Below, piece after piece: positions 52,493 through 62,430 of a stretch of 64,000 nt of DNA. This DNA is from Clostridium sp. HBUAS56010 (lineage in GTDB: Bacteria; Bacillota; Clostridia; Lachnospirales; Lachnospiraceae). The position numbers were made by a program, and so were the translations under genes. The stretch covers positions 124,001 through 188,000 of the forward strand of contig NZ_SULJ01000004.1 in NCBI RefSeq assembly GCF_007115105.1, written 5' to 3'. Under the pieces are notes generated by a model. It had not been told where the DNA came from, searched no databases, and saw only the letters and a program-made list of their open reading frames with translations. How positions within the stretch are numbered: position 1 is the stretch's first letter; every line of letters begins with the position of its first letter.

Positions 52493-53398
52493 TTAAATGT
52501 CTTTTTGATTGTAACCATAATTCTTCATATACAGTTCACTGTCCCGCCATTCCTTGCGGACCTTTACCCAGAGCTGCAGATTCACTTTTGTATCCAATAA
52601 ATCTTCAATCTCTCTTCTTGCCTGACTTCCGATTCGTTTTAACATGGCACCGCCTTTTCCGATGATGATTCCCTTGTGGGATTCTCTCTCGCAGACAATG
52701 TTGGCTTCCAAATCAATGATTCCGTTTTCCCGTTCTTTCATCTTCTCCACAGTTACTGCAATTCCATGGGGAATCTCGTCTTTTAAAAGACGAAGAGCTT
52801 TTTCCCTGATCAGCTCTGCGGAAATCTGACGCATAGGCTGGTCGGTTACCGTATCTTCATCGTAATACTGAGGACCATAGGGAAGATATTTATAAATCAG
52901 TTCCAGCATTAAATCTGTATTCTTCCCTTTTAAAGCAGAAAGAGGAACGATCTCCGCAAAAGGACAGATATCCTTATACGCATCAATGAAGATAAGAATC
53001 TCTTCCTGGTTTTTTACCGTATCAATCTTGTTGATCACTAAAATGACAGGGGTTTTTACAGACCTGAGCTGTTCTGCAATATGCTGTTCTCCGGCTCCGA
53101 TAAAAGTAGAAGGTTCCACCAGCCACAGCACCACATCCACTTCCTTTAAGGTATGCTCTGCCACGCTTACCATATACTCTCCAAGTTTGTTTTTCGCCTT
53201 GTGAATCCCAGGTGTATCAAGAAAGATAATCTGTCCCCGGTCATCGGTATACACGGTCTGAATCTTATTTCTGGTTGTCTGCGGCTTATCGGATGTAATG
53301 GCAATCTTCTGACCGATTAAGTGGTTCATGAGTGTGGACTTGCCTACATTGGGCCGTCCAATCAGAGTTACAAATCCTGATTTATAATTAGTTTCCAT
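52493..53398 (-). CDS. era: GTPase Era
   Basis: The 301-residue protein has the GTPase motifs GRPNVGKSTLMN, DTPGIHKAKNKLG and NKIDTV. A C-terminal KH domain follows (IVCERESHKGIIIGKGGAMLKRIG). Era binds the 3' end of 16S rRNA and helps small-subunit assembly. It sits 17 bp after the M16 peptidase gene and directly before recO. Confidence 0.98.
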   Translation of the reverse strand: METNYKSGFVTLIGRPNVGKSTLMNHLIGQKIAITSDKPQTTRNKIQTVYTDDRGQIIFLDTPGIHKAKNKLGEYMVSVAEHTLKEVDVVLWLVEPSTFIGAGEQHIAEQLRSVKTPVILVINKIDTVKNQEEILIFIDAYKDICPFAEIVPLSALKGKNTDLMLELIYKYLPYGPQYYDEDTVTDQPMRQISAELIREKALRLLKDEIPHGIAVTVEKMKERENGIIDLEANIVCERESHKGIIIGKGGAMLKRIGSQARREIEDLLDTKVNLQLWVKVRKEWRDSELYMKNYGYNQKDI

Positions 53399-53415
53399 AT
53401 GGATTCTCCTTTGTG

Positions 53416-56340
53416 TTATGAGTGGAATAAGTTCTTCGTCTCAAAAAAGAGATCCTTATCCGCTGTTATTTTTTCTTCATTTCCAACGACGCACAGGCTT
53501 CCGGTCTTAAGAACCGCTTTTACAAGAGGCGCCAGATTACGGATGTCTGCCTGAGTGGCATTTAATACTTCTTCTCTTTCTCTGTCAATCATCTCCTGAT
53601 CCACTCCGGAAAGATAGGCAGAAAGCCCTCGGTTTCCTCTGGTAGAGGGCGGATAAGGAACATCCATATCACTGATGGTGCCGATGACATATTTCGTCAT
53701 GTCACGGTCCTCCACTTTAAAGGTATTTAAATACTCCACCACACCTTCATAGATCTGATTGGTCTCTTTTAAATTGGGATCACGGTAAGAAGCAAAATAT
53801 CCTTCCCCAGACCTTCCAAAACCGCTCATACAGCCGTAAGCTCCACCTTTTACTCTTAGATTCAGCCACAGATAATCGTAGCTTAAAATCACTTTTAAGA
53901 TCTTAAGTGCACCGGTATAAACTTCCCCGCTGTCTAAAAAGCTTCCGCATCTTGCTACATAATTCACCTGGGAAGCAGTTGTAAAGCCCTCGTTTTTATT
54001 CCCTGCTTTATATTCAAACGGATATCGGATATCGTCCCCTTTTGGCAGTACACTGGTAAGTTTCTTCATTGCCCCTGGAAGACGCTGATACCCTTCTTCA
54101 TCTGCGGTGTAGCTGACAAGCATATTGCCGGTGGTAAAAAGCTTTGCCATTACAGATTTAAAACGGGCAATCACTGCTTTTTTATCCTGGGCAAATTCCT
54201 TCTCCAGCTGTTCCAGGAATTCGTAATATCCAATTCCTCCTGTCAGATCATTATAAGCAGAGGTTTTAGAAAAATAGGAGGTTGCTCTTGCAACGGCTGC
54301 GGAATGACTGGCACCTTCCAGCTTCATTCTGGCTCTTGATCTGGTCTCACTGATCACTTCTCCCACCCTTTTTTCATCATCTAAAATGGAGCGGGTCAGA
54401 ATCTCTGCCAAAATGGAAAATCCAAAGTCCACCTTGTCGTAAAGCACTCTGGCATTTGCCAGAAATACCCCCTTAAACTCACCCTTATTCTTTAAATCCG
54501 GATAAGAAGTCATGCTAAAGCTGACTCCGCCGCTGTTTAAATGAATCTCACTGGTTAAGTCTCCATAACTGAAGTTCTCCGTATTCACATACCCAAGAAG
54601 GGATTTTAAAAATGCGGCATATGGCAGGTCTTTTTGAGGAACGGCAGAAGTATCAAATAACACTTTCAGATAACCGATTCCAGAGGTAAACATCTCATGG
54701 TGAACCACCTTGATGCCGTCTTCCTCCTTCTCTTCCCATACAATCTTCTCCGCTTCCCTGCTGATATCTTCCCGTTTCAGCATGGGAATCTTCTCTAAAT
54801 CCTTCTGGGGGGATGGTGTCTCCTGATACTCTTTTAACGAACGGGTCTGTTCTACCAGGTTTTCAATCTCTTTCCGGGAAAGGGATGCTTTATAAGCAGC
54901 CAGCTTCTTAGCAGTCTTCTCATCCTCTATTGCGGTCAGATTCTTCCTGGGACTTACGGTCAGCACCGCTTCAAACGGATTATCCAGAAGATATTCCTTA
55001 ATCAACAGTTCAAAATATCCATCGTCCACAACCTTTTTCAAATAATCAAAGGTCTCCTGATATTCCAGATGAGTCATGGGATCTCCGTCATAAAGCCAGC
55101 TATCCAGACACTGGAGACCATACATCAGTCCTTTTGGTGCAGAACCATAGTCCGCTTCCCGATAACGGAATTCGTAATAATTCATTCCTGCTTTTAAGCT
55201 TTTCCGGTTGATTCCTTCATTGGCGAGTTTCCGTAAAGTGCCTTTTACCACGGCAAGAAACTCTCCCTTCTGATCAGCATTGGCATTCTTTGCAATTACA
55301 GAGAAGTAAGGCTGTAAAATTCCGCTGTCATATCCACCCAAAATGTCCTGACCGATTCCTGCATCAATCAATGCCTGTTTTAAAGGTGCTCCAGGCGCAT
55401 CAAGAAGAGTGTATTCCAGAATCTGGAATGCAACATAGTGAATGGGATCTAAATTGTTGCCCATAACGGTATGAATGGAAAGATAGGTCGCATTCTCCTC
55501 AGACTCTCCTTCTGTAATGGAATAAAAAGTCTCTGCTTCTACCGGCTTTTCAAAAGGTTTCTGGGAAGAAATTCTGGAATCAATGGAAATCTCCTCATAA
55601 TGGCTTAAATATTCCTGATCCAGCCATGTAAGCTTCTCTTCCATGTCCATGTCACCATAGAGGTAGATATAGCTGTTGGAGGGATGATAGTATCTTTTGT
55701 GGAAATTGAGGAAATCTTCATAAGTGAGATCAGGAATGAATGCCGGATCTCCTCCAGATTCCTGTCCATAACAGTTCTCTGGGAAAAGAATCTTTCTTGT
55801 AAAACGGTCCAGCACTTCTTCCGGAGAAGAAAAGGCCCCCTTCATCTCATTATATACAACACCATTATAAATCAGATCTGCATCTGCATTCTCCAGCTCA
55901 TAATGCCAGCCTTCCTGCATAAAGATCTTCGGTTCTTTATAAATATTGGGATGAAGAACTGCATCCATATAGACATTCATCAGATTCTGAAAATCTTTTT
56001 CATTACAGCTCGCAACAGGGTATACGGTTTTGTCCGGATATGTCATTGCATTTAAAAAAGTGTTTAAAGAACCTTTTACCAGTTCTACAAACGGGTCTTT
56101 TACCGGGAACTTATCAGAGCCGCAAAGCACGCTGTGTTCCAGGATATGAGCCACACCGGTACTGTCTTCCGGCGGAGTCCGAAAACCAATGGAAAATACT
56201 TTATTGTCATCTTCACAGGATACAGCGAAAATTCTTGCCCCACTTTTTTTATGACGAAGCACGCTTCCAGATGCCTGGATCTCTTTTATCTCTTTTTCTT
56301 CCACAACCTCATAGGCGGGAATCTTCTTCATATCTATCAT
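53416..56340 (-). CDS. M16C insulinase-family metallopeptidase (PreP-like)
   Basis: The 974-residue protein has the inverted zinc motif HILEH (65-69) and the downstream Glu in VVYNEMKGAFSSP. The four-domain length is that of the M16C (presequence-protease) group. No signal peptide is seen, so it is probably cytoplasmic and degrades short peptides. The second half carries an inactive paired domain and the late RVKGGAYGCMSGF region. ATG at 56340 after GGAGG at eleven bases; a second ATG three codons on is possible. Confidence 0.93.
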   Translation of the reverse strand: MIDMKKIPAYEVVEEKEIKEIQASGSVLRHKKSGARIFAVSCEDDNKVFSIGFRTPPEDSTGVAHILEHSVLCGSDKFPVKDPFVELVKGSLNTFLNAMTYPDKTVYPVASCNEKDFQNLMNVYMDAVLHPNIYKEPKIFMQEGWHYELENADADLIYNGVVYNEMKGAFSSPEEVLDRFTRKILFPENCYGQESGGDPAFIPDLTYEDFLNFHKRYYHPSNSYIYLYGDMDMEEKLTWLDQEYLSHYEEISIDSRISSQKPFEKPVEAETFYSITEGESEENATYLSIHTVMGNNLDPIHYVAFQILEYTLLDAPGAPLKQALIDAGIGQDILGGYDSGILQPYFSVIAKNANADQKGEFLAVVKGTLRKLANEGINRKSLKAGMNYYEFRYREADYGSAPKGLMYGLQCLDSWLYDGDPMTHLEYQETFDYLKKVVDDGYFELLIKEYLLDNPFEAVLTVSPRKNLTAIEDEKTAKKLAAYKASLSRKEIENLVEQTRSLKEYQETPSPQKDLEKIPMLKREDISREAEKIVWEEKEEDGIKVVHHEMFTSGIGYLKVLFDTSAVPQKDLPYAAFLKSLLGYVNTENFSYGDLTSEIHLNSGGVSFSMTSYPDLKNKGEFKGVFLANARVLYDKVDFGFSILAEILTRSILDDEKRVGEVISETRSRARMKLEGASHSAAVARATSYFSKTSAYNDLTGGIGYYEFLEQLEKEFAQDKKAVIARFKSVMAKLFTTGNMLVSYTADEEGYQRLPGAMKKLTSVLPKGDDIRYPFEYKAGNKNEGFTTASQVNYVARCGSFLDSGEVYTGALKILKVILSYDYLWLNLRVKGGAYGCMSGFGRSGEGYFASYRDPNLKETNQIYEGVVEYLNTFKVEDRDMTKYVIGTISDMDVPYPPSTRGNRGLSAYLSGVDQEMIDREREEVLNATQADIRNLAPLVKAVLKTGSLCVVGNEEKITADKDLFFETKNLFHS

Positions 56341-56373
56341 TCTATTTTATTCCTCCTGCACAATCCGTATTAT

Positions 56374-57195
56374 TTACATATTGCCCACTAATTTGTCTTT
56401 TAATATCGCAGCACACTCTCTTATACAAAAGTGTACAAAAAGAACCGGGTCTGAGTCACTGGAAATTCCATAAATATCCTCAAATCCCCACTTCTTTGCA
56501 ATCTGCTGGGCCCGAAATACATGAAAATCGCTGGTTAATACTCCAATCTTAACAGGCTTGTCCGGCACCAGTTCATAGGTTCCCGGCTCCATGATCACCG
56601 GATCTCTCTGATTCTCTGATTTTCTGGCTTCCTGATCCTCTAAAATGGCAACCCTGCTATATGCAATATTCTCTACTGTGCTGTAGGAGCGCATCTCCAA
56701 AATCAACTGCTCCTCAGGCACTCCGTTAAAAACAAGGTAATCCCTCATGGCTTCCGCCTCACTGACCGGCTCATCTTCTCCTTTGGCACCGGATAAAACC
56801 AGTATGGTTCCTGGATTGTCCTCCAGATAATCAATTGCCTTGTCCAGACGCTTTTTTAAGGATTTGCTGATTCCATCCTCTTTTACTCTTGCACCTAAAA
56901 CAATCACATAGTCAAGTCTTGACGTGTCACGGGCTGCAACGCCGGTAAACACCAGAACTTCAACTATAACAAATACGAAAAGCCCTGTACCGCATACCGT
57001 TAAAACAGATACAGGCAGCCACAGGGGAACTCTGTCTTTATGTTTCAGATAACCATCCCATCCCAGGCGGAGCATAACACAAACAGCCGCAAGCACCAGC
57101 CACACAAGAGAAAAGGAGGTGGTCAGCCCGGAATACATAACAATTATGACATAATAGATTACACAGAAAACAGCTATCAGCCATAAAATCCACAT
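56374..57195 (-). CDS. YdcF family (DUF218) membrane protein
   Basis: The 273-residue protein has three or more N-terminal membrane helices (MWILWLIAVFCVIYYVIIVMY; SLVWLVLAAVCVMLRLG; LPVSVLTVCGTGLFVFVIV). A DUF218 domain follows (DYVIVLGARVKEDGISKSL, VLSGAKGEDEPVSEAEAM, ENIAYSRVAIL, SDFHVFRAQQIA). DUF218 proteins such as SanA and ElyC act in envelope integrity or polysaccharide processing, but none is well defined biochemically in Firmicutes. The ATG at 57195 follows GGAGGTT; the frame extends upstream to 57462 without support. Confidence 0.9.
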   Translation of the reverse strand: MWILWLIAVFCVIYYVIIVMYSGLTTSFSLVWLVLAAVCVMLRLGWDGYLKHKDRVPLWLPVSVLTVCGTGLFVFVIVEVLVFTGVAARDTSRLDYVIVLGARVKEDGISKSLKKRLDKAIDYLEDNPGTILVLSGAKGEDEPVSEAEAMRDYLVFNGVPEEQLILEMRSYSTVENIAYSRVAILEDQEARKSENQRDPVIMEPGTYELVPDKPVKIGVLTSDFHVFRAQQIAKKWGFEDIYGISSDSDPVLFVHFCIRECAAILKDKLVGNM

Positions 57196-57301
57196 AATAG
57201 GCAAACCTCCGTTCTTACGTTTTAAATCAAGGTAATTTCTGGGTATTATACTTTTATAGCATACCACAAGAAGCCCATTTCTACAACTGCCAGGACAAAG
57301 G

Positions 57302-57352
57302 GATAAAAAAAGCCCGGCAGAATAATTATTTTCATTCATTCTCTGCCTGACT
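57302..57352 (-). terminator. Intrinsic terminator after the U32 gene
   Basis: A 10-bp stem with one mismatch (GTCAGGCAGA with TCTGCCGGGC, minus strand) is followed by seven T (57304-57310). It lies about 20 bp past the U32 stop codon. Confidence 0.8.
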
Positions 57353-57370
57353 TTTTCAATCGTCCTAACT

Positions 57371-58603
57371 TTATGCTTCCATTTCACTGCGGCGTAAAAT
57401 GTCGTACTGCTCCATCTCAACCCCCAGGTCCACATAGATGATCTGTCTTGCGTGAGGAGCACTTTCCTGGGAAATCCCCTCTTCGCTATAGATTCCCTTT
57501 ACGACTGCCTGTATGTTTCTGCCGTCAGGTTTCATCACTTCAATGGTCTCTCCTACAGAAAACTTATTCTTCTGCTCCATACGGGCAAATCCTCTTTCAT
57601 CAATGGATTCAATGGTTCCAATATAGGTATAATTTTTTACATAAGTATTGTTGTCATAGATCTGTGTGGTGGAATCTGCTTTTCCAAAATAAAATCCAGT
57701 GGTAAATTCCCTGTAGGTGCACTTGCCGATCTCTGAACGGTACCAGTCCATATTGGTCTTATAAAGCTCCGGATCCTTGTTGTAGTCATCAATTGCTTTC
57801 CGGTAAGTTCTTGTTACAGTTGCCACATACAACGCCGTCTTCATACGGCCTTCAATCTTAAAGCTGTCGATTCCTGCATCTATCATCTCCGGAATATGTT
57901 CAATCATACATAAGTCCTTGGAGTTAAAGATATAAGTGCCCCGCTCATTTTCATAAACAGGCATATACTCACCTGGACGCTTTTCCTCTACAATCGAATA
58001 TTTCCAGCGGCAGGGATGAGTGCAGGCACCCTGGTTGGCATCTCTTCCCGTCATAAAGTTACTGAGCAGACAGCGTCCTGAATAAGACATGCACATGGCA
58101 CCGTGCATAAAGCTTTCGATCTCCATATCATCGGGAATCTGGTTCCGTATCTCTTTGATCTCTTTTAAAGACAATTCTCTTGCTGTCACCACACGCTTAG
58201 CACCAAGCTGATGCCAGAATAAATAGGTTCCATAGTTGGTATTGTTCGCCTGGGTGCTGATATGGATCTCCATATTCGGAATGATCCGTTTTGCAATGGC
58301 AAATACTCCTGGATCAGATATAATTAAGGCATCGGGACGGATGTCCTTTAATTCTTCAAAATACTGTTCCACTCCGGCAAGATCTTCATTATGAGCCAGA
58401 ATATTGGCTGTAATATATACTTTCACTCCGTGCTCATGGGCAAATGCAATGCCCTCACGGATTTCATCCTGTGTAAAATTCTTTGCCTTGGCACGAAGAC
58501 CAAAGGCTTCTCCACCCAGGTAAACAGCGTCCGCACCATAAACCACTGCGGTCTTTAATACGTCTAAGCTGCCTGCCGGGATCAAAAGTTCCGTCTTTCT
58601 CAT
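57371..58603 (-). CDS. trhP: U32 family protein, tRNA uridine-34 hydroxylation (TrhP-like)
   Basis: The 410-residue protein has the U32 core (LLIPAGSLDVLKTAVVYGADA, VKVYITANILAHN, SFMHGAMCMSYSGRCLLSN). Its Cys cluster includes ACTHPCRWKY, typical of iron-sulfur-bearing members, and a C-terminal beta-barrel domain (GFARMEQKNKFSVGETIEVM). U32 proteins TrhP in B. subtilis and E. coli are needed for 5-hydroxyuridine at tRNA position 34. The gene directly upstream encodes a TrmR-type methyltransferase, the next enzyme on that base, which supports this over a collagenase-like peptidase. ATG at 58603 follows AGAGGAG. Confidence 0.92.
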   Translation of the reverse strand: MRKTELLIPAGSLDVLKTAVVYGADAVYLGGEAFGLRAKAKNFTQDEIREGIAFAHEHGVKVYITANILAHNEDLAGVEQYFEELKDIRPDALIISDPGVFAIAKRIIPNMEIHISTQANNTNYGTYLFWHQLGAKRVVTARELSLKEIKEIRNQIPDDMEIESFMHGAMCMSYSGRCLLSNFMTGRDANQGACTHPCRWKYSIVEEKRPGEYMPVYENERGTYIFNSKDLCMIEHIPEMIDAGIDSFKIEGRMKTALYVATVTRTYRKAIDDYNKDPELYKTNMDWYRSEIGKCTYREFTTGFYFGKADSTTQIYDNNTYVKNYTYIGTIESIDERGFARMEQKNKFSVGETIEVMKPDGRNIQAVVKGIYSEEGISQESAPHARQIIYVDLGVEMEQYDILRRSEMEA

Positions 58604-58631
58604 GAAACTCCTCTCTTGTAGTTGTGCTGCT

Positions 58632-59273
58632 TTACTTCTTGATACTGACCGTGATTCCATCACCAATCGGAATAATGGTGGTAATTAAAAGCGGGGAATG
58701 TTTTAATTCATACAAATATTCCCGCATCCGGCTGTGAATGGTACGGTTTCTCCGTTCTACCGCAAAACGGGACTCAACAATATCACCATCCTGAAGCACA
58801 TTATCGGATATAAGCATTGCTCCGCTTCTCATCAGTTTTAAAACTGCAGGAAGCCAGGTCAGATACTGCCCTTTGGCGGCATCCATAAAGACAAGGTCAA
58901 AGGGGCCGCAAAGCCCCTCTAATGCTTCTTTCGCATCCCCCTCTAATAAGGTAATACGGTTCGTCTCCCCTGCCTTTTCAAAGTTTGCCCTTGCCACCGG
59001 TATCCTTTTTTCATACTTTTCTATAGTTGTAATATGACAGTCAGAGGGCATGACCTGAGCCATCAGTAAAGTGGAATATCCAACTGCTGTTCCAACTTCT
59101 AAGATGGCATCAGGATTCATGGCTGCTGTCATGGTCTTTAAAAATGCAGCAGTCTCTTCCCGGATCACCGGAACCCCCTCCTGTCTCGCTTTCTTTCCAA
59201 TCTGATAAATAAGGGGACTTTCATCCGGTTCTAAGGACCTTATATAATCAGTAATCCGTTGATTTCCTATCAT
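58632..59273 (-). CDS. trmR: O-methyltransferase, TrmR-like (tRNA 5-hydroxyuridine methyltransferase)
   Basis: The 213-residue class I SAM methyltransferase has LEVGTAVGYSTLLMAQV (SAM binding), TTIEKYEKR, LEGDAKEAL and LVFMDAAKGQYLTWLP. These are the markers of the catechol-O-methyltransferase-like family that includes B. subtilis TrmR (YrrM). TrmR turns 5-hydroxyuridine at tRNA wobble position 34 into 5-methoxyuridine. It lies between the MltG-like gene (4-bp overlap) and the TrhP-like gene, the same order as yrrL-yrrM-yrrN in Bacillus. Confidence 0.92.
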   Translation of the reverse strand: MIGNQRITDYIRSLEPDESPLIYQIGKKARQEGVPVIREETAAFLKTMTAAMNPDAILEVGTAVGYSTLLMAQVMPSDCHITTIEKYEKRIPVARANFEKAGETNRITLLEGDAKEALEGLCGPFDLVFMDAAKGQYLTWLPAVLKLMRSGAMLISDNVLQDGDIVESRFAVERRNRTIHSRMREYLYELKHSPLLITTIIPIGDGITVSIKK

Positions 59274-59665
59274 TCTTTGCCTTCCTTTTCCTCTGTATTC
59301 TCATTCATCATCTGAAGGATATCCCTGGAGGTCATGGAAGTATTAAAGGTGTAGCTTCCTGGATTGGTTTTATAATCAAAAAACTTCGCCTGTATCATAA
59401 AGGAATATTCATTGGCAATCAGACCTTTTTCCTTCAACCGCTTCGCTACGCTGCTAACAGCAGCACCCGGTTCTATGGTTATATCCTTATCCTGTCCGGG
59501 TTCTGCTTCCATGGCTGCTGCATGGAAGATCTCGTAGCCGAACTCATACCCTCTGGTCACTCCTTCAAACAGAAAGAGGACCAGAAAAGCAAGGACGATA
59601 AGCCTTATGGATATGGCAATAATCGCTCCGGTTATTTTATTGATTTCTTTTGTCATCCGGCTCAT
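59270..59665 (-). CDS. Short MltG-like (YceG N-terminal) membrane protein
   Basis: The 131-residue protein has one membrane helix (AIIAISIRLIVLAFLVLFLFE). An extracellular domain follows with the LysM-like start of MltG: DITIEPGAAVSSVAKRLKEKGLI, then FKFDYKTNPGSY-like FFDYKTNPGSYTFNTSMTSRDILQMM. Full MltG (about 330-380 residues) cuts nascent glycan strands and has a catalytic Glu further on. Here the protein stops before the catalytic domain. The synteny with yrrL (mltG), yrrM and yrrN of Bacillus supports descent from mltG. It may only bind glycan, or regulate. Confidence 0.85.
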   Translation of the reverse strand: MSRMTKEINKITGAIIAISIRLIVLAFLVLFLFEGVTRGYEFGYEIFHAAAMEAEPGQDKDITIEPGAAVSSVAKRLKEKGLIANEYSFMIQAKFFDYKTNPGSYTFNTSMTSRDILQMMNENTEEKEGKE

Positions 59666-59714
59666 AAAATTCCATTCCTTTCATGTTAAAGGCACGGTTA
59701 TTCTTCGCTTATTC

Positions 59715-61382
59715 CTATACTTCCATGATAATCGGAAGTATCATAGGATTACGCTTCATTCTCTTCCAGAGGAAATCGCTTAAGCTGTCTCTGATAATAT
59801 TCTTGATCTTACCCCAGTCATTAATATGACGGTCCAGACAATCCTGTACTGCATCATTGACAATTCCTCTTGCCTCTTCCATTAAATCTTCCGATTCTCT
59901 CACATAGACAAAGCCTCTGGATACAATATCCGGTCCTGCTAAAAGCTGGTTGGAATACTTCTCCAATGTAAGAACCACTACAATAATACCGTTCTGTGCA
60001 AGGTTCTGTCTGTCTCTCAATACAATATTTCCCACATCTCCAACGCCAAGTCCATCCACTAAAATGGCTCCTGACTGAACATGATCCACAATCTTACATG
60101 ATTCCTGACCTAATTCCACAACATCACCAGAAGACATGATAATTACATTTTCTTTTGGCATTCCCATAGCCTGAACCAGCTTCTTCTGTGCCATTAAATG
60201 TCTGTATTCTCCATGAACCGGTATGGAATACTTGGGGCGAACCAGCGCATACATCAGCTTGATCTCTTCCTGACAGGCATGTCCGGATACATGAGTATCC
60301 TCGCAGATTACTTCTGCACCCTTCACGGAAAGCTCATTGACAACTTTTGAAACTGCCTTTTCATTGCCTGGAATCGGATTAGAGCTTAAAATGATTACAT
60401 CGTTTGGCTTAATGGATACTTTTTTATGGGTGCTGCCTGCCATACGGGACAGAGCTGCCATGGATTCTCCCTGGCTTCCTGTGGTAATTAAGACAGTCTG
60501 CTCTTCCGGATAATTTTTTAAGTGGTCAATATCAATTAAGGTTCCCTCCGGAATATTGATGTATCCAAGTTCGCTGGCTGTTCCAATGACGTTAACCATA
60601 CTCCGTCCTTCTACTACCACCTTACGTCCGTACTTTGCCGCAGAGTTGATAACCTGCTGCACACGGTCAACGTTGGATGCGAAAGTCGCTACGATAATAC
60701 GGTTGGTCTTATGGTCTGCAAATATATTGTCAAATGTCTTGCCTACGGTCTTCTCCGAAGGAGTAAACCCTGGTCTTATGGCATTGGTACTGTCACATAA
60801 GAGTGCAAGAACACCTTTCTTTCCAAGTTCTGCAAAACGCTCTAAATCTGCAATCTCTCCAAATACAGGAGTATAATCAATCTTAAAGTCTCCGGTATGA
60901 AGAATAACGCCTGCCGGTGAGAAAATGGCAAGGGCAGAAGCATCTGCAATGCTGTGGTTCGTCTTAATAAATTCAATCCGGAAGCAGCCAAGGTTAATGG
61001 ACTGCCCGTGTTTGATTACTTTTCTCTTTGTGTTCTTTAAAAGATTATGTTCCTTTAACTTGTTCTCAATGAGGCCGATGGTCAGCTTTGTCCCATAAAC
61101 CGGCACATTGATATCCCTTAAAATGTAAGGAAGGGCTCCAATATGATCCTCATGACCATGAGTAATTACAAATCCCTTTACCTTTTCAATATTCTGTTTT
61201 AAGTAGGAAACGTCTGGGATTACCAAATCAATTCCAAGCATGTCATCGGTTGGGAATGCCAGTCCGCAGTCCACAACGATGATGCTGTCTTCACATTCAA
61301 AAGCAGTGATATTCATACCAATCTGCTCCATTCCGCCTAAGGGAATGATTTTTACTTTCGCATTGATGTCTTGTTTTTTCAA
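59715..61382 (-). CDS. rnj: Ribonuclease J
   Basis: The 555-residue metallo-beta-lactamase/beta-CASP nuclease has the two-zinc motif THGHEDHIG (74-82), LHTGDFKID and the beta-CASP DSTNA. It also has the HVSGHACQEE and IPVHGEYRHL motifs. It acts in 5' to 3' and endonucleolytic mRNA decay and rRNA processing. The start is TTG at 61382, seven bases after GGAGGT. The 210-bp gap on its upstream side (61383-61592) holds a stretch open in one frame but without a start codon; no gene is called there. Confidence 0.97.
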   Translation of the reverse strand: MKKQDINAKVKIIPLGGMEQIGMNITAFECEDSIIVVDCGLAFPTDDMLGIDLVIPDVSYLKQNIEKVKGFVITHGHEDHIGALPYILRDINVPVYGTKLTIGLIENKLKEHNLLKNTKRKVIKHGQSINLGCFRIEFIKTNHSIADASALAIFSPAGVILHTGDFKIDYTPVFGEIADLERFAELGKKGVLALLCDSTNAIRPGFTPSEKTVGKTFDNIFADHKTNRIIVATFASNVDRVQQVINSAAKYGRKVVVEGRSMVNVIGTASELGYINIPEGTLIDIDHLKNYPEEQTVLITTGSQGESMAALSRMAGSTHKKVSIKPNDVIILSSNPIPGNEKAVSKVVNELSVKGAEVICEDTHVSGHACQEEIKLMYALVRPKYSIPVHGEYRHLMAQKKLVQAMGMPKENVIIMSSGDVVELGQESCKIVDHVQSGAILVDGLGVGDVGNIVLRDRQNLAQNGIIVVVLTLEKYSNQLLAGPDIVSRGFVYVRESEDLMEEARGIVNDAVQDCLDRHINDWGKIKNIIRDSLSDFLWKRMKRNPMILPIIMEV

Positions 61383-61592
61383 TCTTTTACCTCCATTTTA
61401 TTATTTTCCGCTCTGTCTGGTTTTGCCTGCCCTGCGGCATCTAAGCAATATTCATAAAAGTTCCCATAAAACAACGACTGTCCAGTCAGATCAAAGATCT
61501 CTTTTTTGCAGTCCGCTGCCTTCTGGCATCTGCCATGAGTTTCAGCACCAGCATAAAATGCCGGTTTATTAACGTTTCTTCCTTACTCCCTG

Positions 61593-61871
61593 TCACTTTT
61601 CAATATCTACATCAGCTCCGTCGAGCAGTTCGGAAAATATCTTAAATAAATAATCTATCTCGTTATCATCTTCTACGAATTCATACAAAGCTTCGGATTC
61701 TTCCTGCTTTGATAAATCTTTTAAGACGTAACATTCACCTTCATCATCATCATCTGCCGCATCGGTCACCAACAGATAATTCATACCGCTTATTCTGGTC
61801 TCTTCCAGAACATAAAAATCCACATAATCCCCTTCTTCTGTTGTCAGGGTAATCTTCTTTTCTTCGCTCAT
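61593..61871 (-). CDS. DUF1292 family protein (YrzB-like)
   Basis: The 92-residue acidic protein has the DUF1292 pattern: [40 protein letters not shown] and [20 protein letters not shown]. Its function is unknown. It overlaps the end of ruvX by 4 bp, the conserved Firmicutes order ireB-ruvX-DUF1292. Confidence 0.93.
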   Translation of the reverse strand: MSEEKKITLTTEEGDYVDFYVLEETRISGMNYLLVTDAADDDDEGECYVLKDLSKQEESEALYEFVEDDNEIDYLFKIFSELLDGADVDIEK

Positions 61872-62302
61872 GCCTTATCTCCCGTTGCCAGGCTATCTAA
61901 ATAACCTTGCAGAATCAGTCCTGCTGCCACTTTATCAATGACGGCTTTTCTATGTTCTCTTCTTACTCCGCTTTCCATTAAGATCCGTTCCGATGCAACG
62001 GTAGTCAGTCTTTCATCCCAAAGGATTATTGGAAGACCCGTCCGCCTGGCAAGCATTTCTTTAAACTGTTCTGTTTTCTCAGCCCGGTCACCTATGGTAT
62101 TATTCATATTCTTAGGATATCCCAAAACGATGGTTTCAATCTCATATTCCCGAATCAATTCTTCAATCCGGGCACAGGTTTTTCTCAGTTTATTCTCGTC
62201 TTCCCTCGTAATTGTCTCCACACCCTGGGCAGTTATACCCAGTAAATCGGAGACTGCAACTCCTACAGTTTTAGAACCGTAATCTAATCCCATGATTCTC
62301 AT
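61868..62302 (-). CDS. ruvX: RuvX/YqgF family, putative pre-16S rRNA nuclease
   Basis: The 144-residue RNase H-fold protein opens with [19 protein letters not shown]. It has [17 protein letters not shown] in the middle, LWDERLTT and [17 protein letters not shown] at the end, the acidic active-site Asp residues of the family. It processes the 5' end of 16S rRNA in E. coli; a Holliday-junction role was proposed earlier. It is coupled to DUF1292 by overlap. Confidence 0.96.
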   Translation of the reverse strand: MRIMGLDYGSKTVGVAVSDLLGITAQGVETITREDENKLRKTCARIEELIREYEIETIVLGYPKNMNNTIGDRAEKTEQFKEMLARRTGLPIILWDERLTTVASERILMESGVRREHRKAVIDKVAAGLILQGYLDSLATGDKA

Positions 62303-62361
62303 ATTTTTTTCTCCACGTCAAATTTATGCAACAAAACAAAGCTGGTGCGCAGCCAACTGTA

Positions 62362-62405
62362 TAAAAACAAACTGCCAGAATCCGCCTTTTCACTTCATCT
62401 GACAG
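62362..62405 (-). terminator. Intrinsic terminator after ireB
   Basis: On the minus strand an 8-bp stem CTGTCAGA/TCTGGCAG (62372-62379 with 62398-62405) is followed by TTTGTTTTT. It lies 26 bp past the ireB stop and may reduce read-through into ruvX. Confidence 0.7.
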
Positions 62406-62430
62406 CTAGACTTAAAGATTATCCACGTCG

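Noticed and set aside
61385-61592. About 66 codons open on the minus strand between DUF1292 and rnj, with several Cys residues
   Set aside because: An in-frame stop closes it upstream and no ATG, GTG or TTG with a ribosome site exists; it may be a relic or chance.
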